Positions 1 through 8,371 of a stretch of 64,000 bases of DNA are shown here, one piece after another. This DNA is from ZC4RG35 sp040878345 (GTDB lineage Bacteria > Actinomycetota > Acidimicrobiia > Spongiisociales > ZC4RG35): positions 106,916 through 170,915 of the forward strand of contig JBBDML010000003.1 of assembly GCA_040878345.1 (NCBI GenBank), given 5' to 3'. A program made the position numbers and the translations under genes. Numbering within the stretch: position 1 is the first letter of the stretch; each line of letters opens with the position of its first letter. The notes beneath the pieces were generated by a model that saw nothing but the letters and a program-made list of their open reading frames with translations, did not search any database and had not been told where the DNA came from.

Positions 1-1359
1 TCGGCCTCCCTGCTCTCAGCCCTGATTCCCGGCGCCGGTCAGGTGTATGCCGGTGACCGTGACCGCGGGCGGAGGCTGATCTACATCGACCTCGCGCTCC
101 TCGGGCTGCTGGTTCTGGCCGTGGTCTTCTTCCAGGCCGAGGTCCTCAAAGCCTGGGCCTCCTTGACCACCCTGAGCCTGATCATGGTGGGCAACCTGAT
201 CCTCCTCTCCTACCGGGCCTGGGCCGCCTATGACGCCTATAACCTGGTCTCCGGGCCCTCGTCACCTATGGCCCTCGCCTCGACCGCCGCGGTCCTGATC
301 GGGCTGATCGTCCTGGTCCCCCACGTTGCCGTTGGTTACCTCAACGTGGTTCAGTACTCATTGATATCGGAGGTTTTTGCCCCATCGGAAAGCCCGGTCA
401 CCACGGCCGCGTCGGTCACCACGCTTCCCGGCGATACCACCAATCCCGGCGACACGGTGCCGTCGACAACCCCGAGGCCTGCGATCTGGGACGGGTTGGA
501 CCGGCTCAACATCCTCCTCCTGGGCAGCGACGTCGGCGTGGGTAGGAGGGACATCCGGACCGACACCATGATCGTGGTCAGCATCGACCCGGTCTCGGGT
601 GATGCCGTCATGGTGTCGCTACCCAGGAACTTCTCGGGCATCGATCTCCCGCCGGGCATGGGGATGTGGGAATGCAACTGCTTCCCCCAGCTCCTCAACG
701 ACCTCTTCTTCGTCGCCGGCGAGAACCCCGAGGCGTTCCCCGGCTCCGGAGAGCCAGGTCCCCGGGCGATCAAGGCGACGATCGGCCATCTGCTCGGGCT
801 CGAGATCCAGTACTACGCCATGGTCTCCCTCGAAGGGTTCGTGGGAATTGTCGATTCGCTCGGCGGTGTCGACATCTTCATCCCCAACACCATCATCGAC
901 GAGACCTACCCCCACGAGGATGGGGTCACCATCGAGAACCTGGTGATCGAGGAGGGCCAGCAGCATCTCGACGGGCACCTGGCCCTGGCCTACGCCCGGA
1001 TCCGCCGGCATGCCGACGACTTCGCCAGGATGAACAGGCAACGGTGCGTCTTGGGTGCGGTGCTGGAGCAATCCAGCCCCCTCGGGCTCCTCGCCAACTA
1101 CGGGTCCATCGCCGAGGTTCTCAAGGACACGATGGAAACCGACATCCCCCGGGACCGGCTGGTCGACTTCATCGACATCATTCCCAAGGTCAGCATGGAT
1201 CGAGTCGGGGTGCTGGCTGTCGATCGGGACTACATCTCCGGGACCGACACCGGGCGCACCTACTACGACCAGGAGCGGATACGCACCGAGACTCAGGCAC
1301 TGCTCGCCGACCCCACCTCCGGCGCCGGCCAGTTGTCGCTGGAGAGCGCCTGCGACTGA
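1..1359 (+). CDS. LCP (LytR-CpsA-Psr) family protein, 5' end cut by the window
   Basis: Membrane-anchored transferase that probably attaches wall glycopolymers to peptidoglycan outside the cell. The reading frame is open from base 1, so the true start lies upstream; the first residues read ALIPGAGQVYAGDRDRG, a short pre-membrane motif, and GTG 43 is only an internal codon. Three to four hydrophobic segments follow, then a Thr/Pro-rich linker, then the LCP domain: LNILLLGSDVG, DTMIVVSIDP, VSLPRN, and a late ALAYARIRRHADDFARMNRQR-type stretch whose Asp/Arg residues bind the polyprenyl pyrophosphate head group in the family. It ends 13 bp before the convergent oxidoreductase gene. The family call is firm; the wall polymer is unknown. 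Confidence 0.88.
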   Translation, partial: SASLLSALIPGAGQVYAGDRDRGRRLIYIDLALLGLLVLAVVFFQAEVLKAWASLTTLSLIMVGNLILLSYRAWAAYDAYNLVSGPSSPMALASTAAVLIGLIVLVPHVAVGYLNVVQYSLISEVFAPSESPVTTAASVTTLPGDTTNPGDTVPSTTPRPAIWDGLDRLNILLLGSDVGVGRRDIRTDTMIVVSIDPVSGDAVMVSLPRNFSGIDLPPGMGMWECNCFPQLLNDLFFVAGENPEAFPGSGEPGPRAIKATIGHLLGLEIQYYAMVSLEGFVGIVDSLGGVDIFIPNTIIDETYPHEDGVTIENLVIEEGQQHLDGHLALAYARIRRHADDFARMNRQRCVLGAVLEQSSPLGLLANYGSIAEVLKDTMETDIPRDRLVDFIDIIPKVSMDRVGVLAVDRDYISGTDTGRTYYDQERIRTETQALLADPTSGAGQLSLESACD

Positions 1360-1372
1360 TCACCAGGTCGGC

Positions 1373-2698
1373 TCAGAGCTGGCCGGAGTCGGCCCGATCG
1401 GCCATCTCCTCCAGGTACCTGGGGTCCTCATACCTGGAGAGGAGGAAGGCCCCGGCGTAGTGGGGGAGGTCGGACCCGATGACGTGACGGGCGACCAGGT
1501 CACCGGCGCCGGCTGCCACCATCACCCCGAACCCAGAGAGCCCGGCGACGAGGTGGAAGCCATCGGGCCCGGCGGGCCCGATCAGGGGCCGGTTCTCGGT
1601 GGTCTTGGTGTAGTAGCCGCCGTCGACGGTGGCCTCGGGGAGACGGTCGAGATAAGCGGCGAGCCCGGGGACCATGGTGGTCAAGCCCCGCATCACCACC
1701 TCGGAATACAGAGGATCGTCGGGGATCGGCCAAACCGGCTCCAGGACCTCGCGGTGATACTCCCAGAGAGCCAGGAAATAAGGGGACTCTGGGCCTCCTT
1801 CGGGTCGGCCGTGGCAGAAAACGGGCATCTCGGCCAGCAGGTCGCGGCGCCCCATCATTCGGAGCTCATCTTGTTCCTCGGGGCTCCATTCGATCCTCTG
1901 AGGGTCGGACCAGATCATCATCGGTGCCTCCCGTGGGATGATCCCCAAGTGGTCACGAAAGGCCACTTTCAGGTGAAGCTCGGAGAACAGCGGAAGCTCG
2001 ACACCCGCCGAGGCCGCAACCCGGACACTGTGCGGTCCAGCGGCCGCCACCACCACCGGGGTCTCGATCGTGGACCCGTCGGAGAGCACGACACCGCTCA
2101 CCCGGTCTCTCGTGACATCGATTCCGAGCATCTCGGCGCGAACCAAGGTGGCACCGTGTTGACGGGATCGATCGAGCATCCAGGCCCCCAGCTGCTGGGC
2201 GCTGAACCACCCGGCCCGTCGCACGTGGACCGCCCCCACCGCATCGCCCGTGACATAAGGGAAGTGGGCGGCCAGCTCCGCCGGCGAGAGGATGTCGACT
2301 CCGTCCTCGGCCGGTCCATAGGGGTGCGGCCCGGGGTGGCTGCGAACCGCACCAGCCCCGAACGAGGAGGTCTGCCCCGCCTGCTCGGTCATGGCCCTCA
2401 GGTTGGCCGGATCGGCGGTGACGTAGAGATAGCCACGACGATTGAGCCCGAATGCGTCATCGGACTCCCATCTCATCTCTTCGAGGAGGTCGATGGAGCG
2501 GTTCATCAACCCCACCATCGACCGGCTCGGCCACCAATTCCGATAGCACTCGGTCGACTTGTCCGAGGTCAGTGTGAGTGGTGGCCGAGGGTCGACGATT
2601 ACCACCCGGCCCAGGCCGTGACGCACCGCGAGATGGAAGGCGGCCGAGAGTCCTCCGATGCCGGCGCCGATCACGACGACGTCGGCCCGCTCCACCAT
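1373..2698 (-). CDS. FAD-dependent oxidoreductase (DAO / sarcosine oxidase beta-like)
   Basis: Predicted cytoplasmic flavoprotein of 441 residues that oxidises a secondary or primary amine. The N-terminus has the Rossmann FAD motif VVIGAGIGGLSAAFHLA followed by an acidic residue in VIVDPRPP. The C-terminus has the second FAD region (TTENRPLIGPAGPDGFHLVAGLSGFG), typical of the DAO/SoxB family. The start codon is one base after the transketolase stop, so it is the last gene of the ECF sigma / Ogt / transketolase operon. The substrate cannot be read from sequence; glycine oxidase, sarcosine oxidase beta or D-amino-acid dehydrogenase-like roles are all possible. Confidence 0.85.
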   Translation of the reverse strand: MVERADVVVIGAGIGGLSAAFHLAVRHGLGRVVIVDPRPPLTLTSDKSTECYRNWWPSRSMVGLMNRSIDLLEEMRWESDDAFGLNRRGYLYVTADPANLRAMTEQAGQTSSFGAGAVRSHPGPHPYGPAEDGVDILSPAELAAHFPYVTGDAVGAVHVRRAGWFSAQQLGAWMLDRSRQHGATLVRAEMLGIDVTRDRVSGVVLSDGSTIETPVVVAAAGPHSVRVAASAGVELPLFSELHLKVAFRDHLGIIPREAPMMIWSDPQRIEWSPEEQDELRMMGRRDLLAEMPVFCHGRPEGGPESPYFLALWEYHREVLEPVWPIPDDPLYSEVVMRGLTTMVPGLAAYLDRLPEATVDGGYYTKTTENRPLIGPAGPDGFHLVAGLSGFGVMVAAGAGDLVARHVIGSDLPHYAGAFLLSRYEDPRYLEEMADRADSGQL

Positions 2699-2699
2699 G

Positions 2700-4661
2700 T
2701 CAGCGGCCCAGATGGCCCTTGACCCGGCTCGCCACCGACTCGGCGGTGAACCCGAGCTCCTCGGCGATGACCGTGTCAGGCGCCGACGCCCCGAAGTGGT
2801 CGATCCCGATGCTCAACCCGTCGCCGATGATCCGTTCCCACCCGAAAGTGGACCCGGCTTCCACCGAGACCCGTGGGGCGGTCCCCAGGACCTCCTGACG
2901 GTATGCCTCGGGCTGTTCGAAGAAGAGCTCCCAACAGGGGAGGGAGACCACGCGAGTCGAGATCCCGTCGGCGCCCAGCAGGTCGGCGGCCCCGAGGGCG
3001 ATGGCTACCTCGGATCCGGTGGCCACCAGGGTGACGTCGGTCCCCTTACGGGCAACGTACCCGCCACGACTGACACCTCCCGGCGTCGGCTCCAGGGTAG
3101 GAACGGGCTGACGTGTGAGCAGCAACGCCACCGGGCCATCGGCCCGGTTCAGGGCGATCTCCCACGCCTGGACCACCTCGTTGGCATCGGCGGGCCGGAT
3201 CACCCAGAGACCGGGCATGGCCCGCATCGAAGCCAGGTGCTCGATGGGCTGATGGGTCGGGCCGTCCTCACCGAGGAAGATCGACTCATGGGTCCAAACC
3301 CAGATGGATGGCGCCTTCATCAGCGCCGAGAGCCGGACCGCAGGTCGCATGTAGTCACTGAAGATGAAGAAGGTGGCGCCATAGGGCCGCAAGCCCCCGT
3401 GGACCGCCATCCCATTGACCATCGTTCCCATGGCATGCTCCCGCACCCCGAAGGCGATGTCGCGGGCAGACGGGTCCTCACGGGAGTAGAGACGGCCCTC
3501 CTCGATGACCGTCTTGGTCGACCCGGCGAGGTCGGCGGCGCCCCCGATCAGCCCGGGAGATTTGGTGGCCATCTCCTTGAACAACCTGCCCGAGGATGCG
3601 CGGGTGGCCAACTTCTCGCCGACGGCGAAACCGGGGCCATCGAGGGCGACAGGCTTCGGGTGGTGCAACGCCTCCCACAGCTCCTTGACACTGGGATCGG
3701 CGGCATCCATCCGGGACTTCCAAGCGGCCCTGGCCCCGCGGCCTCGGGCCATCGCCTCGGTGAAGAAGGCATAGACGGCGTCGTCGACCCAGAACGAGCT
3801 GTCCGGGGGGAAACCCATCGACTCCTTGACCGCCCTCACCTCATCCTCCCCGAGGGGCTGCCCGTGGGCCTCGGCGGTGTCCTGGAGGTTGGGGGCGCCA
3901 TGGGCGATGTGGGTCCGGCAGATGATGAGGGTGGGCCGGTCCTGCTGGGCGATGGCCGCCCGGATGGCCGAAGCGATCTCGTCCCGCTCGTGCCCGTCGA
4001 CTTTGATGGTGTGCCATTTGACGGCGTCGAAGCGCCGGGCGATGTCGTCGGAGAATGTGATGGCGGTCGACCCGTCGATCGTTATCCGGTTGTCGTCATA
4101 GAAGTAGACCAGCTTGCCCAGCCCGAGATGACCCGCCAACGAGGCCGCTTCGGCGCTCACTCCTTCCATGAGGTCTCCATCGGAGACGAACCCAAAGGTG
4201 CGATGGTCCACCAGGCTCTCCCCGAGCCGGGCCCTCAGATGGCTCTCTGCAAGGGCCATCCCGACCCCGGTTCCGAACCCCTGGCCCAGTGGCCCCGTGG
4301 TCATCTCGATACCCCGTGACTGGTCGATCTCGGGGTGCCCGGCGGTGTGGCTGCCCCACTGGCGGAACTGCCTCAGGTCGTCGATGGTGAGCTCGAATCC
4401 GGCAAGATGGAGCAAGGAGTAGAGCAGCATCGAGCCGTGGCCGTTGGAGACGACGAATCGGTCCCGATCAGGCCAGGTTGGCTCATCAGGGTCGACCTCG
4501 ATGAACCGGGACCAAAGGGTGACGGCGATGTCGGCCATCCCCATCGGCATCCCGGGGTGCCCGCTGCCGGCCTTCTGCACCGCGTCCATCGCCAGGCCTT
4601 TGATGGTGTTGATCGCCAGTTGCTCCAGGGAGGCCCGGTCCGGGCCAGACGTGGTCGACAT
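2700..4661 (-). CDS. tkt: Transketolase
   Basis: Thiamine-diphosphate enzyme of the non-oxidative pentose phosphate pathway that moves two-carbon units between sugar phosphates. Its 653 residues match the usual length. Visible features are the N-terminal AGSGHPGMPMGMADI, GPLGQGFGTGVGMALAE, the ThDP/Mg site GDLMEGVSAEAASLAG with YDDNRITIDG, and the pyrimidine domain with GVREHAMGTMVNGMA and THESIFLGEDGPTHQPIEHL. It sits 21 bp downstream of ogt and is followed at once by the FAD oxidoreductase, so it is co-transcribed with the sigma factor operon. No transaldolase or glucose-6-phosphate dehydrogenase gene is adjacent, which is the usual actinobacterial cluster. Confidence 0.96.
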   Translation of the reverse strand: MSTTSGPDRASLEQLAINTIKGLAMDAVQKAGSGHPGMPMGMADIAVTLWSRFIEVDPDEPTWPDRDRFVVSNGHGSMLLYSLLHLAGFELTIDDLRQFRQWGSHTAGHPEIDQSRGIEMTTGPLGQGFGTGVGMALAESHLRARLGESLVDHRTFGFVSDGDLMEGVSAEAASLAGHLGLGKLVYFYDDNRITIDGSTAITFSDDIARRFDAVKWHTIKVDGHERDEIASAIRAAIAQQDRPTLIICRTHIAHGAPNLQDTAEAHGQPLGEDEVRAVKESMGFPPDSSFWVDDAVYAFFTEAMARGRGARAAWKSRMDAADPSVKELWEALHHPKPVALDGPGFAVGEKLATRASSGRLFKEMATKSPGLIGGAADLAGSTKTVIEEGRLYSREDPSARDIAFGVREHAMGTMVNGMAVHGGLRPYGATFFIFSDYMRPAVRLSALMKAPSIWVWTHESIFLGEDGPTHQPIEHLASMRAMPGLWVIRPADANEVVQAWEIALNRADGPVALLLTRQPVPTLEPTPGGVSRGGYVARKGTDVTLVATGSEVAIALGAADLLGADGISTRVVSLPCWELFFEQPEAYRQEVLGTAPRVSVEAGSTFGWERIIGDGLSIGIDHFGASAPDTVIAEELGFTAESVASRVKGHLGR

Positions 4662-4682
4662 CGGCGCCGGAGGGTAACCGCC

Positions 4683-5438
4683 TCAGACCGGACGGCAGAT
4701 GTGACAGGGTCGGTACCCGGAGGCCTCGGCGACCTCGGTCGAGCGGAAGTCCACCCGGTCACTCTCCGCGGTGCTCCGAATCACATGGCAGGTGGGATGG
4801 CAGAAGACCCGGGTCGCCGGGTCTCCCTGGACTCGCACCTGACCCTCGGCAAGTCTCTCGAGACGCCCGGGGTCGGCCCCTTCATGCTCGAGGAGGTGGA
4901 GCTTGAGATGGGGCCCGCCCAGGGAGTAGTTGCCCATGTGACCGTCGGAGCGGACCACCCGATGGCAGGGGATCATCAAGGGGATCGGGTTGCGGGCCAT
5001 CACCGAGCCCACCGCCCTGGTTGCCCCGGGCCTGTGGACCTCCTTGGCCAGCCAGCCGTAGGGTCTCACCTCACCACGGGGGATCTGAGTGGTCACCCGG
5101 AGGACGCTCTCCTGGAATGGGGTCACCATTCGTAGGTCGATCGGAACCCTGCCCGGGGTGCCCGCCTCGATCGCCGTCGGGAGATGACGGCGCCAAGCCG
5201 AAGGCGCCTCTGCCCGGATCAGTCCTTTCCCGGTCCTAGAGGTGAACCTGGTGGCGAAGTCGCTCTCGGCGAGGTCGAGTGAGGAGACACCCTCGGGGTT
5301 GAAGGTGACTGCCACGGTCCCTATTGCCGACGGATACAGGTCATAGCCCTCGACGAGGCCGGTGCCCAACGCCACTCCCTCGGCGAGGCCGTCGGGAGCG
5401 GGACCGATCAGTCTCGCCAGTCTGTCTTCGATGGTCAT
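4683..5438 (-). CDS. ogt: Methylated-DNA-protein cysteine methyltransferase with C-terminal Ada-type zinc site
   Basis: Suicide DNA repair protein that takes the alkyl group from O6-alkylguanine. It has 251 residues: a divergent N-terminal ribonuclease-H-like domain, then the methyltransferase domain with TPFQESVLRVTTQIPRGEV, the RAVGSVMARNPIP helix and the acceptor Cys158 in IPCHRVV. After residue 205 comes an extra module with CHPTC (Cys213, Cys217) and CHIC (Cys245, Cys248), followed by RP, spaced like the Zn site of the Ada N-terminal domain, which senses methyl phosphotriesters. In Ada this module is N-terminal; here it is C-terminal and short. The start ATG overlaps the ECF sigma stop by 4 bp. 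The enzyme call is firm; the sensory role of the tail is inferred. Confidence 0.9.
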   Translation of the reverse strand: MTIEDRLARLIGPAPDGLAEGVALGTGLVEGYDLYPSAIGTVAVTFNPEGVSSLDLAESDFATRFTSRTGKGLIRAEAPSAWRRHLPTAIEAGTPGRVPIDLRMVTPFQESVLRVTTQIPRGEVRPYGWLAKEVHRPGATRAVGSVMARNPIPLMIPCHRVVRSDGHMGNYSLGGPHLKLHLLEHEGADPGRLERLAEGQVRVQGDPATRVFCHPTCHVIRSTAESDRVDFRSTEVAEASGYRPCHICRPV

Positions 5439-5953
5439 TGCTCTTCCTCCATGATGGTCCGGAGCCGATTCAGCCCGCGATGGATGTCGGCCTTGATCGT
5501 CCCGGCGGGCCGCCCGGTGATCTCGCTGATCTCTTCGATCCCGAGGCCGACCACGTGTCTCAGCACGACAGCAGTTCGCTGTGCGCGACTCAGGCCGGTC
5601 AGACGCTGGTCCCAGGCATGGGTCTCGGCCGGATCGGTATCGCTCACCGCCGCGTCATCCAGCAGCCCGACGAACGTCGGTCGCCGCGCCCGGTCGCGCA
5701 AGTGGTTGCGCCCCAGGTTGAGGGCGATGGTCCACACCCACGGTTCCAACCGCAGCGAGTTGATCCTCCCCGTCTCATATCCACCAAGCGCCGTATAGGC
5801 CCTGATCAGGGTCTCCTGGGTCAGATCCTCAGCCTCCTGATGACTCCCTGACATGCGACGAAGGCCCCAGTAGAGCCTTCCGCCCATCAGTTCCACCACC
5901 ATCGGGAAGGCATGGTCGAGGTCGTCGGCCAGCGACTGGTTGAGGTCATCCAT
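5435..5953 (-). CDS. ECF-family RNA polymerase sigma factor
   Basis: Predicted alternative sigma factor of 172 residues with the two ECF domains. Region 2 (about residues 15-85) contains SGSHQEAEDLTQETLIRAYTAL and WVWTIALNLGRNHLRDRARR; region 4 (about 115-168) contains LTGLSRAQRTAVVLRHVVGLGIEEISEITGRPAGTIKADIHRGLNRLR, the -35-binding helix-turn-helix. It is first in an operon with ogt-ada, transketolase and an FAD oxidoreductase. No anti-sigma gene is next to it, so control may be transcriptional or come from the fused Ada-type sensor encoded 4 bp downstream (inference). Divergent from the M50-like gene, with 65 bp between starts. Confidence 0.92.
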   Translation of the reverse strand: MDDLNQSLADDLDHAFPMVVELMGGRLYWGLRRMSGSHQEAEDLTQETLIRAYTALGGYETGRINSLRLEPWVWTIALNLGRNHLRDRARRPTFVGLLDDAAVSDTDPAETHAWDQRLTGLSRAQRTAVVLRHVVGLGIEEISEITGRPAGTIKADIHRGLNRLRTIMEEEQ

Positions 5954-6005
5954 CAGAGAGAGAACCCCGTAGAGGTCACTTGGGTTGCACCTGGTTCAAG
6001 GAACG

Positions 6006-6011
6006 TATTGT
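6006..6011 (+). promoter_or_regulatory. -10 element TATTGT, probable leaderless start
   Basis: TATTGT lies 7 nt before GTG 6019 of the M50-like membrane protein gene. This spacing favours GTG 6019 over the alternative GTG 6010 or upstream starts. Confidence 0.5.
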
Positions 6012-6018
6012 GTTCCGA

Positions 6019-6699
6019 GTGCAGAGCTTGGGTATCGAAGATGTCCTTGCCGTCGCCGAAGAGCGTGTCGCTGCCGGGGAGAGCCTGGCCCGCTGCGGAT
6101 TCTGGCAAGCAGTGGCGGCGGTGAAGGGCAATCCCGAGCTCGCCGAGAGGTTCGGTCCGAGGATCGCGGCCATAGACGATGCCGCGTTTCGTCGGTGGGC
6201 GGCTCTGGTGGTCCCGATCACCCCCGGCACCCTCCTCGCCTCCGTGGCTACGGCAGGAGGCTTGTTCCTCATCGGATGGGCCTACTCCCTCCAGGGTCTG
6301 GCTGCGGTCCTGGCCTTCTACGCCGGGTTTGGCGTCGTGCTGGTCACCACCCATGGTCTGGCGCATCTGCTGGTGGGACGTCTTCTCGGAATCCGATTCA
6401 CCGCCTGGTTCGTGGGGACCATGAAGCGGCCACAGCCCGGGGTCAAGGTCGACTACGGGAGCTACCTGGCAGCACCGGGGGCCAGCCGTGCGTGGATGCA
6501 TGCTTCCGGGGCAATCGTCTCCAAGCTGGTCCCCTTCGCCCTGATCGGAGCGGCGTTGGCGGCCGAACTTCCCAGTTCGGCGGTTTGGGGCCTGGCAGCG
6601 ATAGGGGTGGCCTCCATCGTCACCGACATCATCTGGTCGACCAAGAAGTCCGATTGGAAGAAGTTCAAGAGGGAGATGTCCGCGGCTCAGATCTCCTGA
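6019..6699 (+). CDS. Membrane protein resembling a site-2 (M50) protease with a degenerate active site
   Basis: About 226 residues with four or five transmembrane helices after a soluble N-terminal helical region (about residues 1-55). The third hydrophobic segment contains HGLAHLLVGRLLGIRF. This is laid out like the HExxH...G zinc motif of M50 intramembrane proteases but has Gly in place of the catalytic Glu. A later ASGAIVSKLVPFALIG segment resembles the AGP.AN segment of that family. It is thus either a non-catalytic relative or a chance likeness. The last 13 bp overlap the convergent MFS gene. No function can be assigned with confidence. Confidence 0.6.
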   Translation: MQSLGIEDVLAVAEERVAAGESLARCGFWQAVAAVKGNPELAERFGPRIAAIDDAAFRRWAALVVPITPGTLLASVATAGGLFLIGWAYSLQGLAAVLAFYAGFGVVLVTTHGLAHLLVGRLLGIRFTAWFVGTMKRPQPGVKVDYGSYLAAPGASRAWMHASGAIVSKLVPFALIGAALAAELPSSAVWGLAAIGVASIVTDIIWSTKKSDWKKFKREMSAAQIS

Positions 6700-8336
6700 T
6701 CGGGGAGGCTGATCGAACCGTCGTGAAGGTGCATCTCGGCGTGAGTGGCCACCAATTCATCGAAGTCCTCGATGTCGGCGACGTCGATGGCGATTAGATG
6801 CCTGGTCCTGGGCCCATCAGCACGGTCGAACTCTCGTGCTCTGCGGATGAGGTCCGCCGAAGCGTCGTCGATCCTGGAGTGTTGGGCGAGATGATCCTCC
6901 CAACTCCGGGTGGCGAATAGCTCCGTGACCTGGTTGGGCTCCGACACGTTCCGCATCAGGCGCCACCGGTAGGCACCGGTGCTCAGCCTCACCAATCTGA
7001 GCTGGTTCATGACCCGAGCGAATGCCGGGAATTCCCCCTCGCCGATCTCCCAGGTGTTGAGGACGATCACAGGTCCGCCCTCCAGGGACGCCGCGTCGTG
7101 GACCGGGGCGGGGCGCCCGTTGCTGAACTCTGGCGACTCGATGTCCTCGAGACGGGGGATGCCGAAGCGCGGGGTGAGCAATCCGAGGACCACCGAGCCC
7201 ACCGAGAAAATCACCAGGGCACCCGGTGTGCCGACCTCGTCGGCTACCCCGCCGGCCAGGATCGAGCCAAGGGGCATCCCGGCGAAGGCCAGGTTGTAGA
7301 GCGACATGGCCCGCCCTCTGATCCATTCCGGTGCCATGAGCTGGGCGGTCGCGTTGAGTGTCGAGAGGGTGAGCAACCAAAAGCACCCGCAGAGGAGCAT
7401 CGCCAGCCCGGCGACCAGGAGGTTCGGGGCCAGACCGAGAAGGATCCCGGAGAGCCCGAACAGGGCCACCGTGTAGGGAACTGTGTTGGCATTGGTGGAT
7501 CTCACCAGACGGGGTCTGGCGAAGGCCCCGATCAGCGCTCCCGCTCCCATGACACCCAGCAGGATGCCAAAGACACCGGCGCTGCCGCCGAGATGGTCGG
7601 TATGGACCGGGAGGATCGCTTGAACCACAGCCGAGGTCATCGAGAACAGCGCCACCAGCCCCAGGAGGCTCTTGAAGGCAGGTGTGAAACGGGCGTAGCG
7701 AATCCCGATCGACGCCGCCGACGCGATGGAGCCGGCGTCCCGCTCCCTGACGGTGAGGGCGGGTGCGATGAGGATGACCACCACTATCACCGAGACGTAG
7801 GTCACGGCGTTGATCCCGAAACCAAGCGCAGGCCCGAAGGCCGCGACCAGAAACCCACCAAGCGCCGGGCCGACAGCCCGGGCGGCGTTGAATGCCGCCG
7901 ACTGCAGCGCAACCGCCGAGGCGATCATGGTTCGGGGAACCAGATCGGGGAGTAGGGCCTGCCATGCGGGGAGGTTGAGGGTGGTGCCCCCGCCCAACAC
8001 CAGGCCCAGGCCCAGGAGCAGACCGGGAGTCATCAGATCCAGATAGGTGAACAGAGCCATCGCCAGAGCGGAGCTGGCCATGATGGTTTGGGCTATCAGC
8101 ATCAGCTTGGCCCGATCGAACATGTCGGCCAAGGCCCCGGAGAGCAATGAGAGGAAGAGGAAGGGGAGGGTGGCGGAGGCCACCATCAGCCCCACCCAGG
8201 TGCTGGAACCGGTGAGCTCGAACATCAGCCATGAGCCGGCCACCGACTGGATGAAGGTCCCCGTGGCCGAGAAGATGGTGACGCTCCAGAGCGAACGGAA
8301 CTCGCGGTATTGGAGTGGGGCGACCGCCGAGGTCAT
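6687..8336 (-). CDS. MFS exporter (transmembrane secretion effector / EntS type) with cytoplasmic C-terminal domain
   Basis: Predicted proton-driven efflux protein of 549 residues. Residues 1-400 form 10-12 transmembrane segments, with the MFS loop motif SGALADMFDRAKLM between segments 2 and 3 and a second half beginning near RYARFTPAFKSLLGL. Residues from about 410 form a soluble domain (IVLNTWEIGEGEFPAFARVMNQL ... TELFATRSWEDHLAQHSR) like the ferredoxin-fold antibiotic-monooxygenase-type tail of this subfamily. Start ATG 8336 follows a TACTCT -10 by 7 nt. Divergent from the DLH-fold gene. The substrate is unknown; siderophore and drug export are the known roles of relatives. Confidence 0.88.
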   Translation of the reverse strand: MTSAVAPLQYREFRSLWSVTIFSATGTFIQSVAGSWLMFELTGSSTWVGLMVASATLPFLFLSLLSGALADMFDRAKLMLIAQTIMASSALAMALFTYLDLMTPGLLLGLGLVLGGGTTLNLPAWQALLPDLVPRTMIASAVALQSAAFNAARAVGPALGGFLVAAFGPALGFGINAVTYVSVIVVVILIAPALTVRERDAGSIASAASIGIRYARFTPAFKSLLGLVALFSMTSAVVQAILPVHTDHLGGSAGVFGILLGVMGAGALIGAFARPRLVRSTNANTVPYTVALFGLSGILLGLAPNLLVAGLAMLLCGCFWLLTLSTLNATAQLMAPEWIRGRAMSLYNLAFAGMPLGSILAGGVADEVGTPGALVIFSVGSVVLGLLTPRFGIPRLEDIESPEFSNGRPAPVHDAASLEGGPVIVLNTWEIGEGEFPAFARVMNQLRLVRLSTGAYRWRLMRNVSEPNQVTELFATRSWEDHLAQHSRIDDASADLIRRAREFDRADGPRTRHLIAIDVADIEDFDELVATHAEMHLHDGSISLPDQEI

Positions 8337-8343
8337 GCCGGCA

Positions 8344-8349
8344 AGAGTA
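8344..8349 (-). promoter_or_regulatory. -10 element TACTCT for the MFS gene
   Basis: TACTCT on the minus strand, 7 nt before ATG 8336. It shares a 35-bp gap with the divergent -10 at 8360. Confidence 0.5.
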
Positions 8350-8359
8350 GATGTCCGCC

Positions 8360-8365
8360 TAGGTT
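8360..8365 (+). promoter_or_regulatory. -10 element TAGGTT, leaderless start
   Basis: TAGGTT followed by exactly 6 nt and then GTG 8372, leaving no room for a ribosome binding site. Confidence 0.6.
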
Positions 8366-8371
8366 TGCCTC

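Noticed and set aside
1055..2722. 555-codon plus-strand open frame opposite the FAD oxidoreductase
   Set aside because: Gly/Pro/His-rich shadow of the minus-strand gene; no family motifs.
2658..4319. 553-codon plus-strand open frame opposite transketolase
   Set aside because: Antisense of a clear transketolase gene.
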